Positions 1 to 5,738 of a stretch of DNA of 6,030 nt are shown here, piece by piece. Both the position numbers and the translations under genes were made by a program. The DNA lies in contig CALCUV010000234.1 in the NCBI GenBank assembly GCA_937906765.1, forward strand, positions 1 to 6,030. Reading direction: 5' to 3'. Position 1 is the first letter of the stretch, and the number at the start of each line of letters is the position of its first letter. The stretch is from an uncultured Prevotella sp. (GTDB lineage: Bacteria; Bacteroidota; Bacteroidia; Bacteroidales; Bacteroidaceae). A model generated the notes under the pieces. It worked only from the letters and a program-made list of their open reading frames with translations, made no database searches and was not told the origin of the DNA.

Positions 1-501
1 CACTGCTGCTAAGTGAAGGTATCTTCTGTCTTCACTGCTCAATTCGGTTACGTTTTCGCTCAAAGATAAAGCAATCTTGCGCACCACGTCAAGCGTTTCC
101 GCGTCCGTTGCCTCAATGTAAAGGGGCAATCTTTGGAAGTCAACGGGCACCGACTTAGAGAACGTCTGCATGGGGTAAAGCACCCCGCCACGTGAAACTA
201 TCCCTTCGTAAACGGAGAGGGGCGCACTGCCCGCCGTGTGTAAACAAAGTGCGTCGGGGTGAGAAGCAATCAATTCTGAAAGCACTCCCCGCAGGGCATC
301 ATCTTTAACCGAAAGGATATAGACTTCAGCAGGAGGTAGGGTTTCTACACAAGAGGTTGCCACAGCACTTACGGGCGTGGCAACTTCCTGAGCATGTTCT
401 AACGTTCTGCTATAAACGGCAACTATTTCGTGCCCTGCATGATGCAACGCTCTCGAAAGATGGGTTGCAACATTTCCAGCACCTAAAATGACTATTTTCA
501 T
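1..501 (-). CDS. Rossmann-like / DUF2520 oxidoreductase-like protein, partial (C-terminus off the left edge)
   Basis: The frame is open from an ATG at 501-499 to the window edge, giving 167 residues without a stop. The N-terminus is a dinucleotide-binding Rossmann fold: beta strand MKIVILGAGN with the GxGxxA loop at residues 7-12. Further motifs are SVKDDAL at 64-70, HTAGS at 88-92 and LYPMQTFS at 108-115, and the visible part ends in YLHLAAV at the start of the helical C-terminal region. This arrangement matches the Rossmann-like plus DUF2520 family, which is distantly related to ProC and F420-dependent NADP reductases. Members are usually about 260 residues, so roughly 90-100 are missing. 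The family's substrate is not established and I do not assign one. The gene starts 47 bp after the nitroreductase stop on the same strand, so co-transcription is likely. Family assignment is fairly sure; function is not. Confidence 0.85.
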   Translation of the reverse strand, partial: MKIVILGAGNVATHLSRALHHAGHEIVAVYSRTLEHAQEVATPVSAVATSCVETLPPAEVYILSVKDDALRGVLSELIASHPDALCLHTAGSAPLSVYEGIVSRGGVLYPMQTFSKSVPVDFQRLPLYIEATDAETLDVVRKIALSLSENVTELSSEDRRYLHLAAV

Positions 502-511
502 CGACTACAAG

Positions 512-537
512 TGGGAGTAAACGGGCACGTTCTCCCA
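512..537 (-). other. Intercistronic hairpin between nitroreductase and DUF2520 genes
   Basis: An inverted repeat fills most of the 47-bp gap. TGGGAG (512-517) pairs with CTCCCA (532-537), and AACG (520-523) pairs with CGTT (528-531). This leaves a two-base bulge (518-519) and a GGCA tetraloop. There is no T-run on the transcribed (minus) side, so it does not look like an intrinsic terminator. It could be an mRNA processing or stability element within the operon; that role is inference. Confidence 0.45.
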
Positions 538-548
538 TGCTGTAACAA

Positions 549-1076
549 TTAATTCTCGTGAATAATCAAGCGCTCCCAACGCAAGTCTTCCTCAGCGTGA
601 GGCGGCACCTCCTGTGCCTTTTTGCCTATCGCCACAATGCAAAGTGGTTCTTGCTCTGGCTTAAGGTGGAGCAAATCTCTCACAGCGAGCGATGCAGGAC
701 TGCCATCTTCTTGCAAGCGTTCGCGAATCTGCACCCAGCAAGCGCCTAATCCGCAATTTTCGGCGGATAAGAGGAGCATCGTAGCCGCAATTGAGGCGTC
801 TTCAATCCATACGTCGGAGATGTCCATCCGACCGCAGATGACGACGGCCAAAGATGCGCCCGCAATCATCGTACCAAAGCGGGGTTTAACCTGAGAAAGG
901 CGCTCGAGCATGTCTTTTTGTTCTACCAAAACGAACTCCACCGCTTGCTTTCCCTTAGAACTGGGGGAATATAACACGGGCGTCATCAGCGCCACCACTT
1001 CGTCGGACGTGAGCGAGACATCTTGGTACTTGCGAATGCTTCGGCGACGCTTCACAACGTCTAAAAAATCTGCCAT
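549..1076 (-). CDS. Nitroreductase-family FMN-dependent protein
   Basis: This 175-residue protein belongs to the nitroreductase (PF00881-type) fold, whose members bind FMN as dimers and use NAD(P)H to reduce nitro compounds, quinones or other acceptors in the cytoplasm. Visible signatures are the FMN-phosphate-binding N-terminus RRRSIRKYQ (residues 10-18), the PSSKGKQ segment (38-44) in the usual PSAxNxQ position, and the C-terminal core WIEDASIAATMLLL...GLGACWVQI (90-117). Here the usual N of the PSxxN motif is replaced, with KGKQ instead of xNxQ. The length is at the short end of the family, as in the compact Bacteroidota members. The start at 1076 puts the protein 19 bp after the pyrI stop, so it is probably translated from the pyrBI message. 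The substrate cannot be read from the sequence; a true nitroreductase activity is only one possibility. Confidence 0.9.
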   Translation of the reverse strand: MADFLDVVKRRRSIRKYQDVSLTSDEVVALMTPVLYSPSSKGKQAVEFVLVEQKDMLERLSQVKPRFGTMIAGASLAVVICGRMDISDVWIEDASIAATMLLLSAENCGLGACWVQIRERLQEDGSPASLAVRDLLHLKPEQEPLCIVAIGKKAQEVPPHAEEDLRWERLIIHEN

Positions 1077-1095
1077 TAAGGTTTTATCTTTGCAA

Positions 1096-1548
1096 TTAAA
1101 CCAACTTCACCTTGTCCAACACTTGCTCACGACTGCAATAGTGGCAACAAATCACGTCGTTGTTCTTTTCAGAGACGTGAAAGCGAGTTTTCATGGGTTC
1201 GTTGTTCGTAATACACTTGGGATTGCCACACTTCACGACGCCTACGATTTCGCTGGGGAGATGCACTTGGCGCTTTTCTACAACATCAAAATTCTTGATG
1301 ATAGAAAGGTTTACGTTAGGCGCCACTACAGCTAAACGATTGAGTTCGGCATCGGTAAAATAACGGTCGGCAATTTTTACGAGGCTCTTGTTGCCCATCT
1401 TTTTGCTGACCAAGTTATAACCAATCATCACCGTTGACTTCAAATCTTGAAGACCAAGAAGGCTGATGACTTCAAAAAGTTTATTGCTGGGAATATGGTC
1501 AATAACGGTGCCATTTTCTATGGCAGCAACCATTAATTCTTGATTCAT
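1096..1548 (-). CDS. pyrI: Aspartate carbamoyltransferase regulatory subunit
   Basis: This 150-residue protein closely follows E. coli PyrI (153 residues). PyrI is the non-catalytic subunit that joins PyrB trimers into the dodecameric holoenzyme and carries nucleotide feedback control of pyrimidine synthesis. The N-terminal allosteric domain contains GTVIDHIP (13-20). Asp17, His18, Lys58 (SLVKIA) and Lys92 (VVEKR) align with E. coli Asp19, His20, Lys60 and Lys94, which contact CTP/ATP, so feedback regulation is probably retained. The C-terminal zinc domain has C107-x4-C112 and C135-x2-C138, which matches the four structural zinc ligands; a fifth Cys (134) is adjacent. It lies downstream of pyrB on the same strand but after an unusually long, repeat-filled 158-bp gap. 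No separate promoter was seen, so read-through from pyrB is the simplest assumption. Confidence 0.97.
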   Translation of the reverse strand: MNQELMVAAIENGTVIDHIPSNKLFEVISLLGLQDLKSTVMIGYNLVSKKMGNKSLVKIADRYFTDAELNRLAVVAPNVNLSIIKNFDVVEKRQVHLPSEIVGVVKCGNPKCITNNEPMKTRFHVSEKNNDVICCHYCSREQVLDKVKLV

Positions 1549-1569
1549 GAGGGATAAGGTTTTAGGTTA

Positions 1570-1597
1570 GAGAACAGAGAACAGAGTACAGAGAACA
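1570..1597. repeat. Heptamer array A, four tandem GAGAACA-type units
   Basis: Four consecutive 7-bp units are seen: GAGAACA (1570-1576), GAGAACA (1577-1583), GAGTACA (1584-1590) and GAGAACA (1591-1597). The array lies in the pyrB-pyrI spacer, 21 bp upstream of the pyrI start codon. It is complementary in part to heptamer array B at 1679-1706 (21 of 28 positions if the two are folded antiparallel), with an 81-nt loop between them. A 7-bp period does not preserve reading frame, in keeping with a non-coding element. Confidence 0.85.
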
Positions 1598-1617
1598 GTT
1601 TAATCCGAGTATTAGAA

Positions 1618-1715
1618 TCCGCATGAAGTTGTACGCAGCACGCCGTAAGTTACACTCTAAATTAAGTCCGCATGGAGTTGTACGATGTACTCTGTACGTT
1701 GTACTCTTACATATT
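1618..1715. repeat. Degraded 49-bp tandem duplication between pyrI and pyrB
   Basis: The 18-mer TCCGCATGAAGTTGTACG at 1618-1635 recurs at 1667-1684 with one change (GAAG to GGAG), exactly 49 bp later. Similarity continues beyond the 18-mer: the next 25 positions (1636-1660 against 1685-1709) agree at 16 sites, including GTA-GTT and ACTCT blocks. The second copy runs into the pyrB stop codon (TAA, complement of 1707-1709), so the duplication probably touched the 3' end of pyrB. Copy boundaries past 1709 are not certain. Confidence 0.65.
1679..1706. repeat. Heptamer array B, four tandem TGTACNN units abutting the pyrB stop
   Basis: Four 7-bp units occur in tandem: TGTACGA (1679-1685), TGTACTC (1686-1692), TGTACGT (1693-1699) and TGTACTC (1700-1706). 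A GTAC tetramer therefore appears every 7 bp. The array ends at the base adjoining the pyrB stop codon. TGTACTC is the exact reverse complement of the GAGTACA unit in array A, so the two arrays form an inverted pair and could fold in the pyrBI transcript. Effect on expression is unknown. Confidence 0.85.
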
Positions 1716-2621
1716 TAACACATCACAGATAATTGCTTCGCGGGCATAAAGTCCGTTTTGCGCCTGCTGGAAATAGTATGCGTGAGGATCATCATCCACA
1801 TCGTATGCAATTTCATTCACACGGGGAAGCGGATGGAGGATTTTCATGTTCTCACGTGCCTTAGAGAGCATCGAAGCCTTGAGAATATACACATCCTTTA
1901 CGCGTTCGTATTCCATCAAGTCAGTAAAGCGTTCGCGTTGCACACGAGTCATGTAAAGAATGTCTGCTTCGGCAATCACGTCTTCGTTAAACTCTTCATA
2001 CTCTACGTACTTAATTCCATGCTCACGGCAATATGCCTTATACTCTTCGGGCATGGCGAGTTCCTTAGGTGCGATGAAGTGGAACGTAGGGTTGAAATGG
2101 CGAAGCGCCATAAGGAGCGAGTGCACCGTACGTCCGTATTTCAAGTCACCCACGAGGAACACGTTGAGATTATCAAGCGTTCCCTGCGTCTTGTAAATGC
2201 TATAGAGATCAAGCATTGTCTGTGTGGGGTGTTGATTAGCGCCATCCCCAGCATTGATAATGGGAACCTTTGCCACCTCACTTGCGTAAAGCGCCGCACC
2301 TTCCAAATAGTGGCGCATCACGATGACATCCGCATAGTTTTGTACCATCATGATGGTATCCTTTAAGGTTTCGCCCTTCGTACCACTCGTAATCTTGGGG
2401 TCAGCAAAACCAATAACTTTTGCGCCAAGGCGGTTGGCAGCAGTTTCAAAACTGAGGCGCGTACGCGTTGAAGGTTCAAAGAAAAGTGTAGCAACAATTT
2501 TTCCATCAAGGATTTTACTATTGGGATTCTTCTCAAACTCTTCAGCACGCTGAATCAACTGCAAAATCTTTTCGCGAGACAATGTGTTGATAGAAACCAA
2601 ACTTCTTTTTTCGGACATCAT
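1707..2621 (-). CDS. pyrB: Aspartate carbamoyltransferase catalytic subunit
   Basis: This 304-residue enzyme makes N-carbamoyl-L-aspartate from carbamoyl phosphate and L-aspartate, the committed step of pyrimidine synthesis in the cytoplasm. All key motifs are present: the carbamoyl-phosphate loop [12 protein letters not shown] (48-59, with S51, T52, R53, T54), the 80s loop SGTKGET with K82, MRHYLEG (102-108), HPTQ (131-134) for carbamoyl phosphate, the aspartate-domain loop around TRVQRERF (225-232), and HPLPRVNEI (263-271). Length is close to E. coli PyrB (311) and the protein is complete. The start is ambiguous by one codon, as two ATGs are adjacent (2621 and 2618); the upstream one is given. 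Together with pyrI just downstream it should form the regulated class B dodecamer. It is transcribed away from rubrerythrin across a 461-bp divergent region; a -7-like box lies at 2694-2701. Confidence 0.98.
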   Translation of the reverse strand: MMSEKRSLVSINTLSREKILQLIQRAEEFEKNPNSKILDGKIVATLFFEPSTRTRLSFETAANRLGAKVIGFADPKITSGTKGETLKDTIMMVQNYADVIVMRHYLEGAALYASEVAKVPIINAGDGANQHPTQTMLDLYSIYKTQGTLDNLNVFLVGDLKYGRTVHSLLMALRHFNPTFHFIAPKELAMPEEYKAYCREHGIKYVEYEEFNEDVIAEADILYMTRVQRERFTDLMEYERVKDVYILKASMLSKARENMKILHPLPRVNEIAYDVDDDPHAYYFQQAQNGLYAREAIICDVLNM

Positions 2622-2693
2622 GTTAATCTGTTTTAAGGTAAGTGTTGCGAACAGGCAGTGAAACTCACCAACTGCTCTACGCTATATTCTCAC

Positions 2694-2701
2694 CAAAATT
2701 A
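2694..2701 (-). promoter_or_regulatory. Candidate -7 box for pyrB
   Basis: On the minus strand these bases read TAATTTTG, a full match to the Bacteroidetes -7 consensus TAnnTTTG. Transcription would begin around 2686-2690, giving a pyrB leader of about 65-70 nt. No TTTG-type -33 element is seen about 20 bp upstream, and AT-rich DNA yields such matches by chance. The call is therefore tentative. Confidence 0.35.
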
Positions 2702-2770
2702 GGAATTTATTTTATTATATATGTGTAAAAATCGGGTTTTATCTTCATCAACACAAAATTTCATCCCAAA

Positions 2771-2804
2771 TTGCTTTTCGGATTGGAGGAAAGATGTAAC
2801 TTTG
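2771..2804 (+). promoter_or_regulatory. Candidate Bacteroidetes promoter facing rubrerythrin
   Basis: TAACTTTG at 2797-2804 matches the -7 consensus TAnnTTTG exactly. A TTG at 2771-2773 could be the -33 element, but the 23-nt spacer is longer than the usual 19-21. If used, it would start RNA near 2810 and give rubrerythrin a leader of about 270 nt that carries the AATCCGAA cluster. It could instead drive a short RNA. Only the -7 match is strong. Confidence 0.3.
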
Positions 2805-2863
2805 CTTCATTCCGAAGATGGCGCATTCAAGATGCAATCCGAAGGGAATCCGAATGGAGCATC
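2777..2863. repeat. AATCCGAA repeat cluster with inverted copy
   Basis: AATCCGAA occurs at 2836-2843 and again at 2847-2854 as adjacent 11-mers (AATCCGAAGGG, AATCCGAATGG). A variant ATTCCGAAGATGG lies at 2809-2821. The exact reverse complement TTCGGATT sits upstream at 2777-2784, so a stem with either downstream copy is possible. GATGC (2831-2835) and GCATC (2859-2863) form a further short inverted pair. This density is not expected by chance in an AT-rich spacer and suggests a repeat element or regulatory RNA structure, but no known family is recognised with certainty. Confidence 0.5.
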
Positions 2864-2907
2864 CCCCACTCTTTTGGTTTCAAAATTAAATTAGAATTAG
2901 GACAAAT

Positions 2908-2948
2908 TTAACCTTAAAGAATTTTCCTTAACCCTCAAAGAATTTTCC
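2908..2948. repeat. Two-copy 20/21-bp tandem repeat
   Basis: TTAACCTTAAAGAATTTTCC (2908-2927) is followed directly by a second 21-bp copy (2928-2948) that has one inserted C and a T-to-C change before the shared 12-mer AAAGAATTTTCC (2916-2927 and 2937-2948). It lies about 135-175 bp upstream of the rubrerythrin start and could be a regulator-binding repeat or a simple duplication. Confidence 0.75.
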
Positions 2949-3082
2949 CTAAATTACGTTTTGTTTTTACACCCAAAGAACGCCTAATTTCCAACTATGG
3001 TTTGCGCCTCCTTCACTCGGACAACAATCCACTTTTAAGCAACAACTTTAAACTTCACAAACATTTAAAAATTTATATTCCC

Positions 3083-3622
3083 ATGAAAACATTGAAAGGT
3101 TCTAAGACAGAACAAAACCTCCTTACAGCATTTGCTGGTGAATCAATGGCACGCAACAAGTATTCTTACTATGCTTCAAAGGCAAAAAAGGAAGGTTTCG
3201 TGCAAATCGCAAATATCTTTGAAGAAACTGCGAATAACGAAAAGGAACACGCTAAGATGTGGTTCAAACTCCTTCACGACGGTATGCCCTCAACTGCTGA
3301 AAACCTCCTTGACGCAGCTAATGGCGAAAACTACGAATGGACTGACATGTATGCTACATTCGCAAAGGAAGCTCGCGAAGAGGGTTTTGAAGAAATCGCA
3401 AACAAGTTTGAACTTGTGGCAGCCGTTGAACGCGAACATGAAGAACGTTATCGCAAACTCCTTGCTAATGTTGAAGGCAAGTTAGTGTTCAGTCGCGAAG
3501 GCGATGCTATTTGGCAGTGTCTTAATTGTGGTCACATCATGGTGGGTAAGGACGCTCCCGAAATTTGCCCCGTTTGCGACCATCCCCAAAGTTACTTCCA
3601 GCTTAAGGCAGAAAACTTCTAA
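3083..3622 (+). CDS. rbr: Rubrerythrin
   Basis: This 179-residue cytoplasmic non-haem iron protein reduces hydrogen peroxide in anaerobes, taking electrons from rubredoxin or NADH-linked donors. The N-terminal ferritin-like four-helix domain (about 1-130) shows the diiron ligand pattern: E20 in FAGES, E53-x-x-H56 (NEKEH), E96-x-x-E99 in the third helix, and E116-x-x-H119 (VEREHEERY). The C-terminal rubredoxin-like domain has C146-x2-C149 and C162-x2-C165 ([16 protein letters not shown]), which bind one FeS4-type iron. Length is typical of classical rubrerythrin. The reading frame stays open upstream to an ATG at 3002, but family members begin MKTLKG(S/T)KTE, so the ATG at 3083 is chosen. The gene is followed by a strong terminator hairpin and appears monocistronic. 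It probably serves oxidative-stress defence. Confidence 0.97.
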   Translation: MKTLKGSKTEQNLLTAFAGESMARNKYSYYASKAKKEGFVQIANIFEETANNEKEHAKMWFKLLHDGMPSTAENLLDAANGENYEWTDMYATFAKEAREEGFEEIANKFELVAAVEREHEERYRKLLANVEGKLVFSREGDAIWQCLNCGHIMVGKDAPEICPVCDHPQSYFQLKAENF

Positions 3623-3635
3623 AAATATCCCATTT

Positions 3636-3668
3636 ACAAGAGACTGTGCGCCAGGCACAGTCTCTTGT
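3636..3668 (+). terminator. Intrinsic terminator after rubrerythrin
   Basis: A perfect 14-bp stem is formed by ACAAGAGACTGTGC (3636-3649) and GCACAGTCTCTTGT (3655-3668) around a 5-nt GCCAG loop. It begins 14 bp after the rubrerythrin stop. The T-tract after it is short (TTGTTTC), so termination may be incomplete and allow some read-through into the lipoprotein gene 38 bp downstream. Confidence 0.85.
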
Positions 3669-3706
3669 TTCAGTAAAAATCATTTACCAATTCCCTTTTT
3701 TACCTC

Positions 3707-4780
3707 ATGAAGAAACTCATTCTGCTTGTACTCCCTTTCATAATTGCAAGTTGCGATAATAAAGGATTTACAATTGAAGGCACTATCACGGAACAGTTAG
3801 ATAGCACCTATGCTTACCTTATGAATGACAAGGAAGAATTTCTTGACTCTTGCCTTATCAGTAAAGGTAAATTCACGTTCTCTGACACCATTAGCGACCA
3901 AAAAGTTTACCTTGTCCACATGGGAAGCCAACGCACCGTTGTTTTTGTTGAAAACGGTAGCAACATTAAGATTGATGCAACCGAATCGCCCATCAAGCCC
4001 ACTGACAATGGAGGATTGAACGACAAGTATAACACCATCCTGGATAGCATTGCTAAGCAGGCGGCGGCTATGCGTGAAAAGGAAAACAAATTGTATGAGG
4101 CGAACATGACTCCCGATTCTATTCGTAATTTCAAGAAGGGAGAATATGACAAACTCTACGCTTATTATCGCGCAGAGATTTCTGCAAACAAGGACAACCA
4201 AATTGGTGCTGTCATTTTCGGCATGACGGCTCGCGTCCTCTACCCCACTTTGGAGCAAATTGACTCTATGTGTAACGAAGTGAAATATGCTAAGGACAAT
4301 GCCATTGTTCAATCACTCAGAAACGAACTCGTTGTCATAGATAAAACTAAAGAGGGCAAACCCTTCACCAACTTCGGTGGACTTTCAGAAACGGGCAAAC
4401 TCGTAAAACTCTCTGATTTCGTTGGTAAAGACAACTACGTGTTGGTAGATTTCTGGGCATCATGGTGCGGTCCCTGCAAGGCAGAAATGCCCAACTTGGT
4501 GAAGCTTCACAACAAGTATAAGGACAAAGGCCTTACGGTTCTCGGCGTAAACATTTCCGACACCGAAGCACAATTTAAGGGCACCTTGAAACTCCAAGGC
4601 ATTGAGTATCCACAGATTCACATTCCTGCTCATGTTAAAGAGAATGGCGCTACACTCTACAACGTAAAGTCCATTCCCCATATCATGCTCATCGCCCCCG
4701 ATGGCACAATTCTTAAGCGCGGACTTCGTGGAGAAGAGATGATGAAATACATTGACGAAATTATGAACGAAAAGAAGTAA
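3707..4780 (+). CDS. DUF4369 / thioredoxin-fold lipoprotein (TlpA-ResA-like disulfide reductase)
   Basis: This 357-residue envelope protein has a short signal peptide (MKKLILLVLPFIIASC) with lipobox IASC and lipidation at Cys16. Residues about 20-115 (GFTIEGTI...) resemble the DUF4369 beta-rich domain common in Bacteroidota. A charged helical linker follows (about 105-205). The C-terminal thioredoxin domain (about 215-355) contains VDFWASWCGPCKAEMP with the catalytic pair C254-x-x-C257, and the cis-proline at P324 in SIPHIMLIAPDG. Such proteins are thought to reduce or exchange disulfides of envelope proteins, for example in cytochrome maturation or oxidative stress; the precise client is unknown. 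Lys follows the active site as in TlpA/ResA. It sits 84 bp after rubrerythrin behind a hairpin and is followed by a bidirectional terminator. No clear promoter was seen in the gap. It could share rubrerythrin mRNA through read-through, but that is inference. Confidence 0.94.
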   Translation: MKKLILLVLPFIIASCDNKGFTIEGTITEQLDSTYAYLMNDKEEFLDSCLISKGKFTFSDTISDQKVYLVHMGSQRTVVFVENGSNIKIDATESPIKPTDNGGLNDKYNTILDSIAKQAAAMREKENKLYEANMTPDSIRNFKKGEYDKLYAYYRAEISANKDNQIGAVIFGMTARVLYPTLEQIDSMCNEVKYAKDNAIVQSLRNELVVIDKTKEGKPFTNFGGLSETGKLVKLSDFVGKDNYVLVDFWASWCGPCKAEMPNLVKLHNKYKDKGLTVLGVNISDTEAQFKGTLKLQGIEYPQIHIPAHVKENGATLYNVKSIPHIMLIAPDGTILKRGLRGEEMMKYIDEIMNEKK

Positions 4781-4816
4781 ACAGTTCCTTCTATTGCGAA
4801 GTTTAGAAACTGTTTA
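4778..4816 (+). other. Small hairpin overlapping the lipoprotein stop codon
   Basis: TAAACAGTT (4778-4786, starting with the stop codon) is the inverted complement of AACTGTTTA (4808-4816), giving a 9-bp stem with a 21-nt loop. It precedes the main terminator and lacks its own T-run. It may protect the 3' end of the message or be fortuitous. Confidence 0.35.
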
Positions 4817-4826
4817 CGAGACATAA

Positions 4827-4860
4827 AAAACTCCGACTGCCACACGGCAATCGGAGTTTT
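4827..4860. terminator. Bidirectional intrinsic terminator between convergent genes
   Basis: AAAACTCCGA (4827-4836) pairs with TCGGAGTTTT (4851-4860), and after one C/A mismatch TGCC (4838-4841) pairs with GGCA (4846-4849) around an ACAC loop. A T-rich stretch follows on the plus strand and an A-run precedes it, giving a U-tract in both directions. It sits between the lipoprotein gene and the convergent hydrolase and should end both transcripts. Confidence 0.92.
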
Positions 4861-4922
4861 ATTTATTTTCTTAATTTATACTATGCTATAGGTGGTTCAT
4901 AAAGAACTTTCATACCTTAATT

Positions 4923-5714
4923 TTATGCCACACTCGTATCTACCTTGCGGATAAAATCAATAGTCAACTGATTAAAGCAGGTCTTGTTATCAACATTACA
5001 AACATGCCCCGCATCAGGAACGATTGCGAGAGAAACATGATTGCCTTTGCTACGACTTACCGTATTACGCACGTGACGCAAGAAGAGCGCGTCGTCCTCA
5101 CCCATAATGTAAAGCGTAGGGATTGAAACCTGCTCTTGAAACAAATTCTTAATGCGCTCAGCAATTCCTGTTCCCAATTTTATCCAACTCACAAAACTAT
5201 CATACGACACTTTTTCCGCACAATTAAGGAACAAGTTTCTTGAACCGCGATACTTCTCTTGAGGGATGATAAACTCCGCCAAAATACGTTTTACAAAACC
5301 GTAAGGAAGAATGTGCTTAAATGTTGTTGCAATTCGAATCAATGCCTGAAGTCTGATACCTAATTTTGTTACAGCTCCTGCCATCACCATGCTCATTACT
5401 CTTTCTGGGTATCGCTGAGCTATAAGACGCACAACTATGGAACCCAGAGAGAGCCCCATAAAATGACACGTCTTAATCTCTAGGTGATTCACGACCTCCA
5501 TTACCTGTTCGGCCGCTTGCGGAAAATTAAATCCTTCGGTCATATCAATAGCACCTGATTCGCCATGCCCAGCTAAATCTACCAATAATAGATTAAAATG
5601 TCGAGCAAAATCAACTACTTGTCGATACCACACTTCAATACTTCCACCTGCTCCATGAATCATCACCACCCAGTTATCAGACTGCTTATTTAGAATCGTT
5701 CTATAATGTAGCAT
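4923..5714 (-). CDS. Alpha/beta hydrolase-fold protein
   Basis: This 263-residue protein has the full catalytic layout of the alpha/beta hydrolase fold (Abhydrolase_1/6-type). It shows the oxyanion-hole motif HGAGG (20-24), DLAGHGESG (46-54), the nucleophile elbow GLSLGS with Ser89, an acidic residue in GEDDALF (Asp208 most likely), and His237 in DAGHVCN. The helical cap lies about 115-190. No signal peptide or membrane segment is evident, so it is presumably cytoplasmic. Candidates within the fold include esterases, lipases, MenH-like synthases and haloperoxidase-like enzymes; the sequence does not decide among them and there is no supporting operon context. It is a single gene with its own promoter (5739-5769), separated from the upstream partial cls-like gene by 188 bp and sharing the bidirectional terminator downstream. 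Confidence 0.9.
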   Translation of the reverse strand: MLHYRTILNKQSDNWVVMIHGAGGSIEVWYRQVVDFARHFNLLLVDLAGHGESGAIDMTEGFNFPQAAEQVMEVVNHLEIKTCHFMGLSLGSIVVRLIAQRYPERVMSMVMAGAVTKLGIRLQALIRIATTFKHILPYGFVKRILAEFIIPQEKYRGSRNLFLNCAEKVSYDSFVSWIKLGTGIAERIKNLFQEQVSIPTLYIMGEDDALFLRHVRNTVSRSKGNHVSLAIVPDAGHVCNVDNKTCFNQLTIDFIRKVDTSVA

Positions 5715-5738
5715 TGAATGTTGTTAACTAAAACTTTG

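Larger units (their letters stand above)
2622..3082. other. Divergent intergenic region between pyrB and rubrerythrin
   Basis: This 461-bp AT-rich stretch has no convincing gene. From left to right it holds: a short pyrB leader with a weak inverted repeat GCAGT/ACTGC (2655-2675); a pyrB-oriented -7 box (2694-2701); a 57-codon open frame on the plus strand (2721-2894, MCKNRV... to ...LVSKLN) that is probably fortuitous; a plus-strand -7 box (2797-2804); the AATCCGAA repeat cluster (2777-2863); a two-copy 20/21-bp tandem repeat (2908-2948); and an AT-rich leader immediately before the rubrerythrin start. Confidence 0.8.

Noticed and set aside
1085..1092. TATCTTTG on the plus strand as a -7 promoter box
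   Set aside because: No -33 element upstream and it would transcribe antisense to pyrI with no gene to serve.
1570..1706. CRISPR array
   Set aside because: Units are contiguous 7-mers or a single 49-bp duplication, without regular unique spacers or cas genes.
1758..2366. Long plus-strand open frame of 202 codons opposite pyrB
   Set aside because: It is an antisense shadow of the highly conserved pyrB; its peptide shows no family features.
2655..2675. Attenuator or riboswitch in the pyrB leader from the GCAGT/ACTGC inverted repeat
   Set aside because: Only 5 bp of stem, no T-run, no leader peptide with pyrimidine-sensing U-rich pause region.
2721..2894. 57-codon plus-strand open frame as a genuine gene
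   Set aside because: No recognisable domain, composition like the spacer, repeats inside it, and a second frame is open over the same bases. Kept only as part of a finding.
2881..2910. Two further minus-strand -7-like boxes (TAATTTTG at 2881-2888, TAAATTTG at 2903-2910) for pyrB
   Set aside because: AT-rich context makes chance matches common, TTTG spacing is wrong (14 and 25 nt), and they would give a very long leader.
3002..3082. In-frame extension of rubrerythrin from an ATG at 3002 (27 extra residues, MRLLHSDN...)
   Set aside because: Rubrerythrins begin at MKTLKG-type sequence; the extension has no similarity to the family and lies in an AT-rich leader.
3797..4312. Minus-strand open frame of 171 codons inside the lipoprotein gene
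   Set aside because: Antisense shadow of a clearly real lipoprotein with lipobox and thioredoxin motif.
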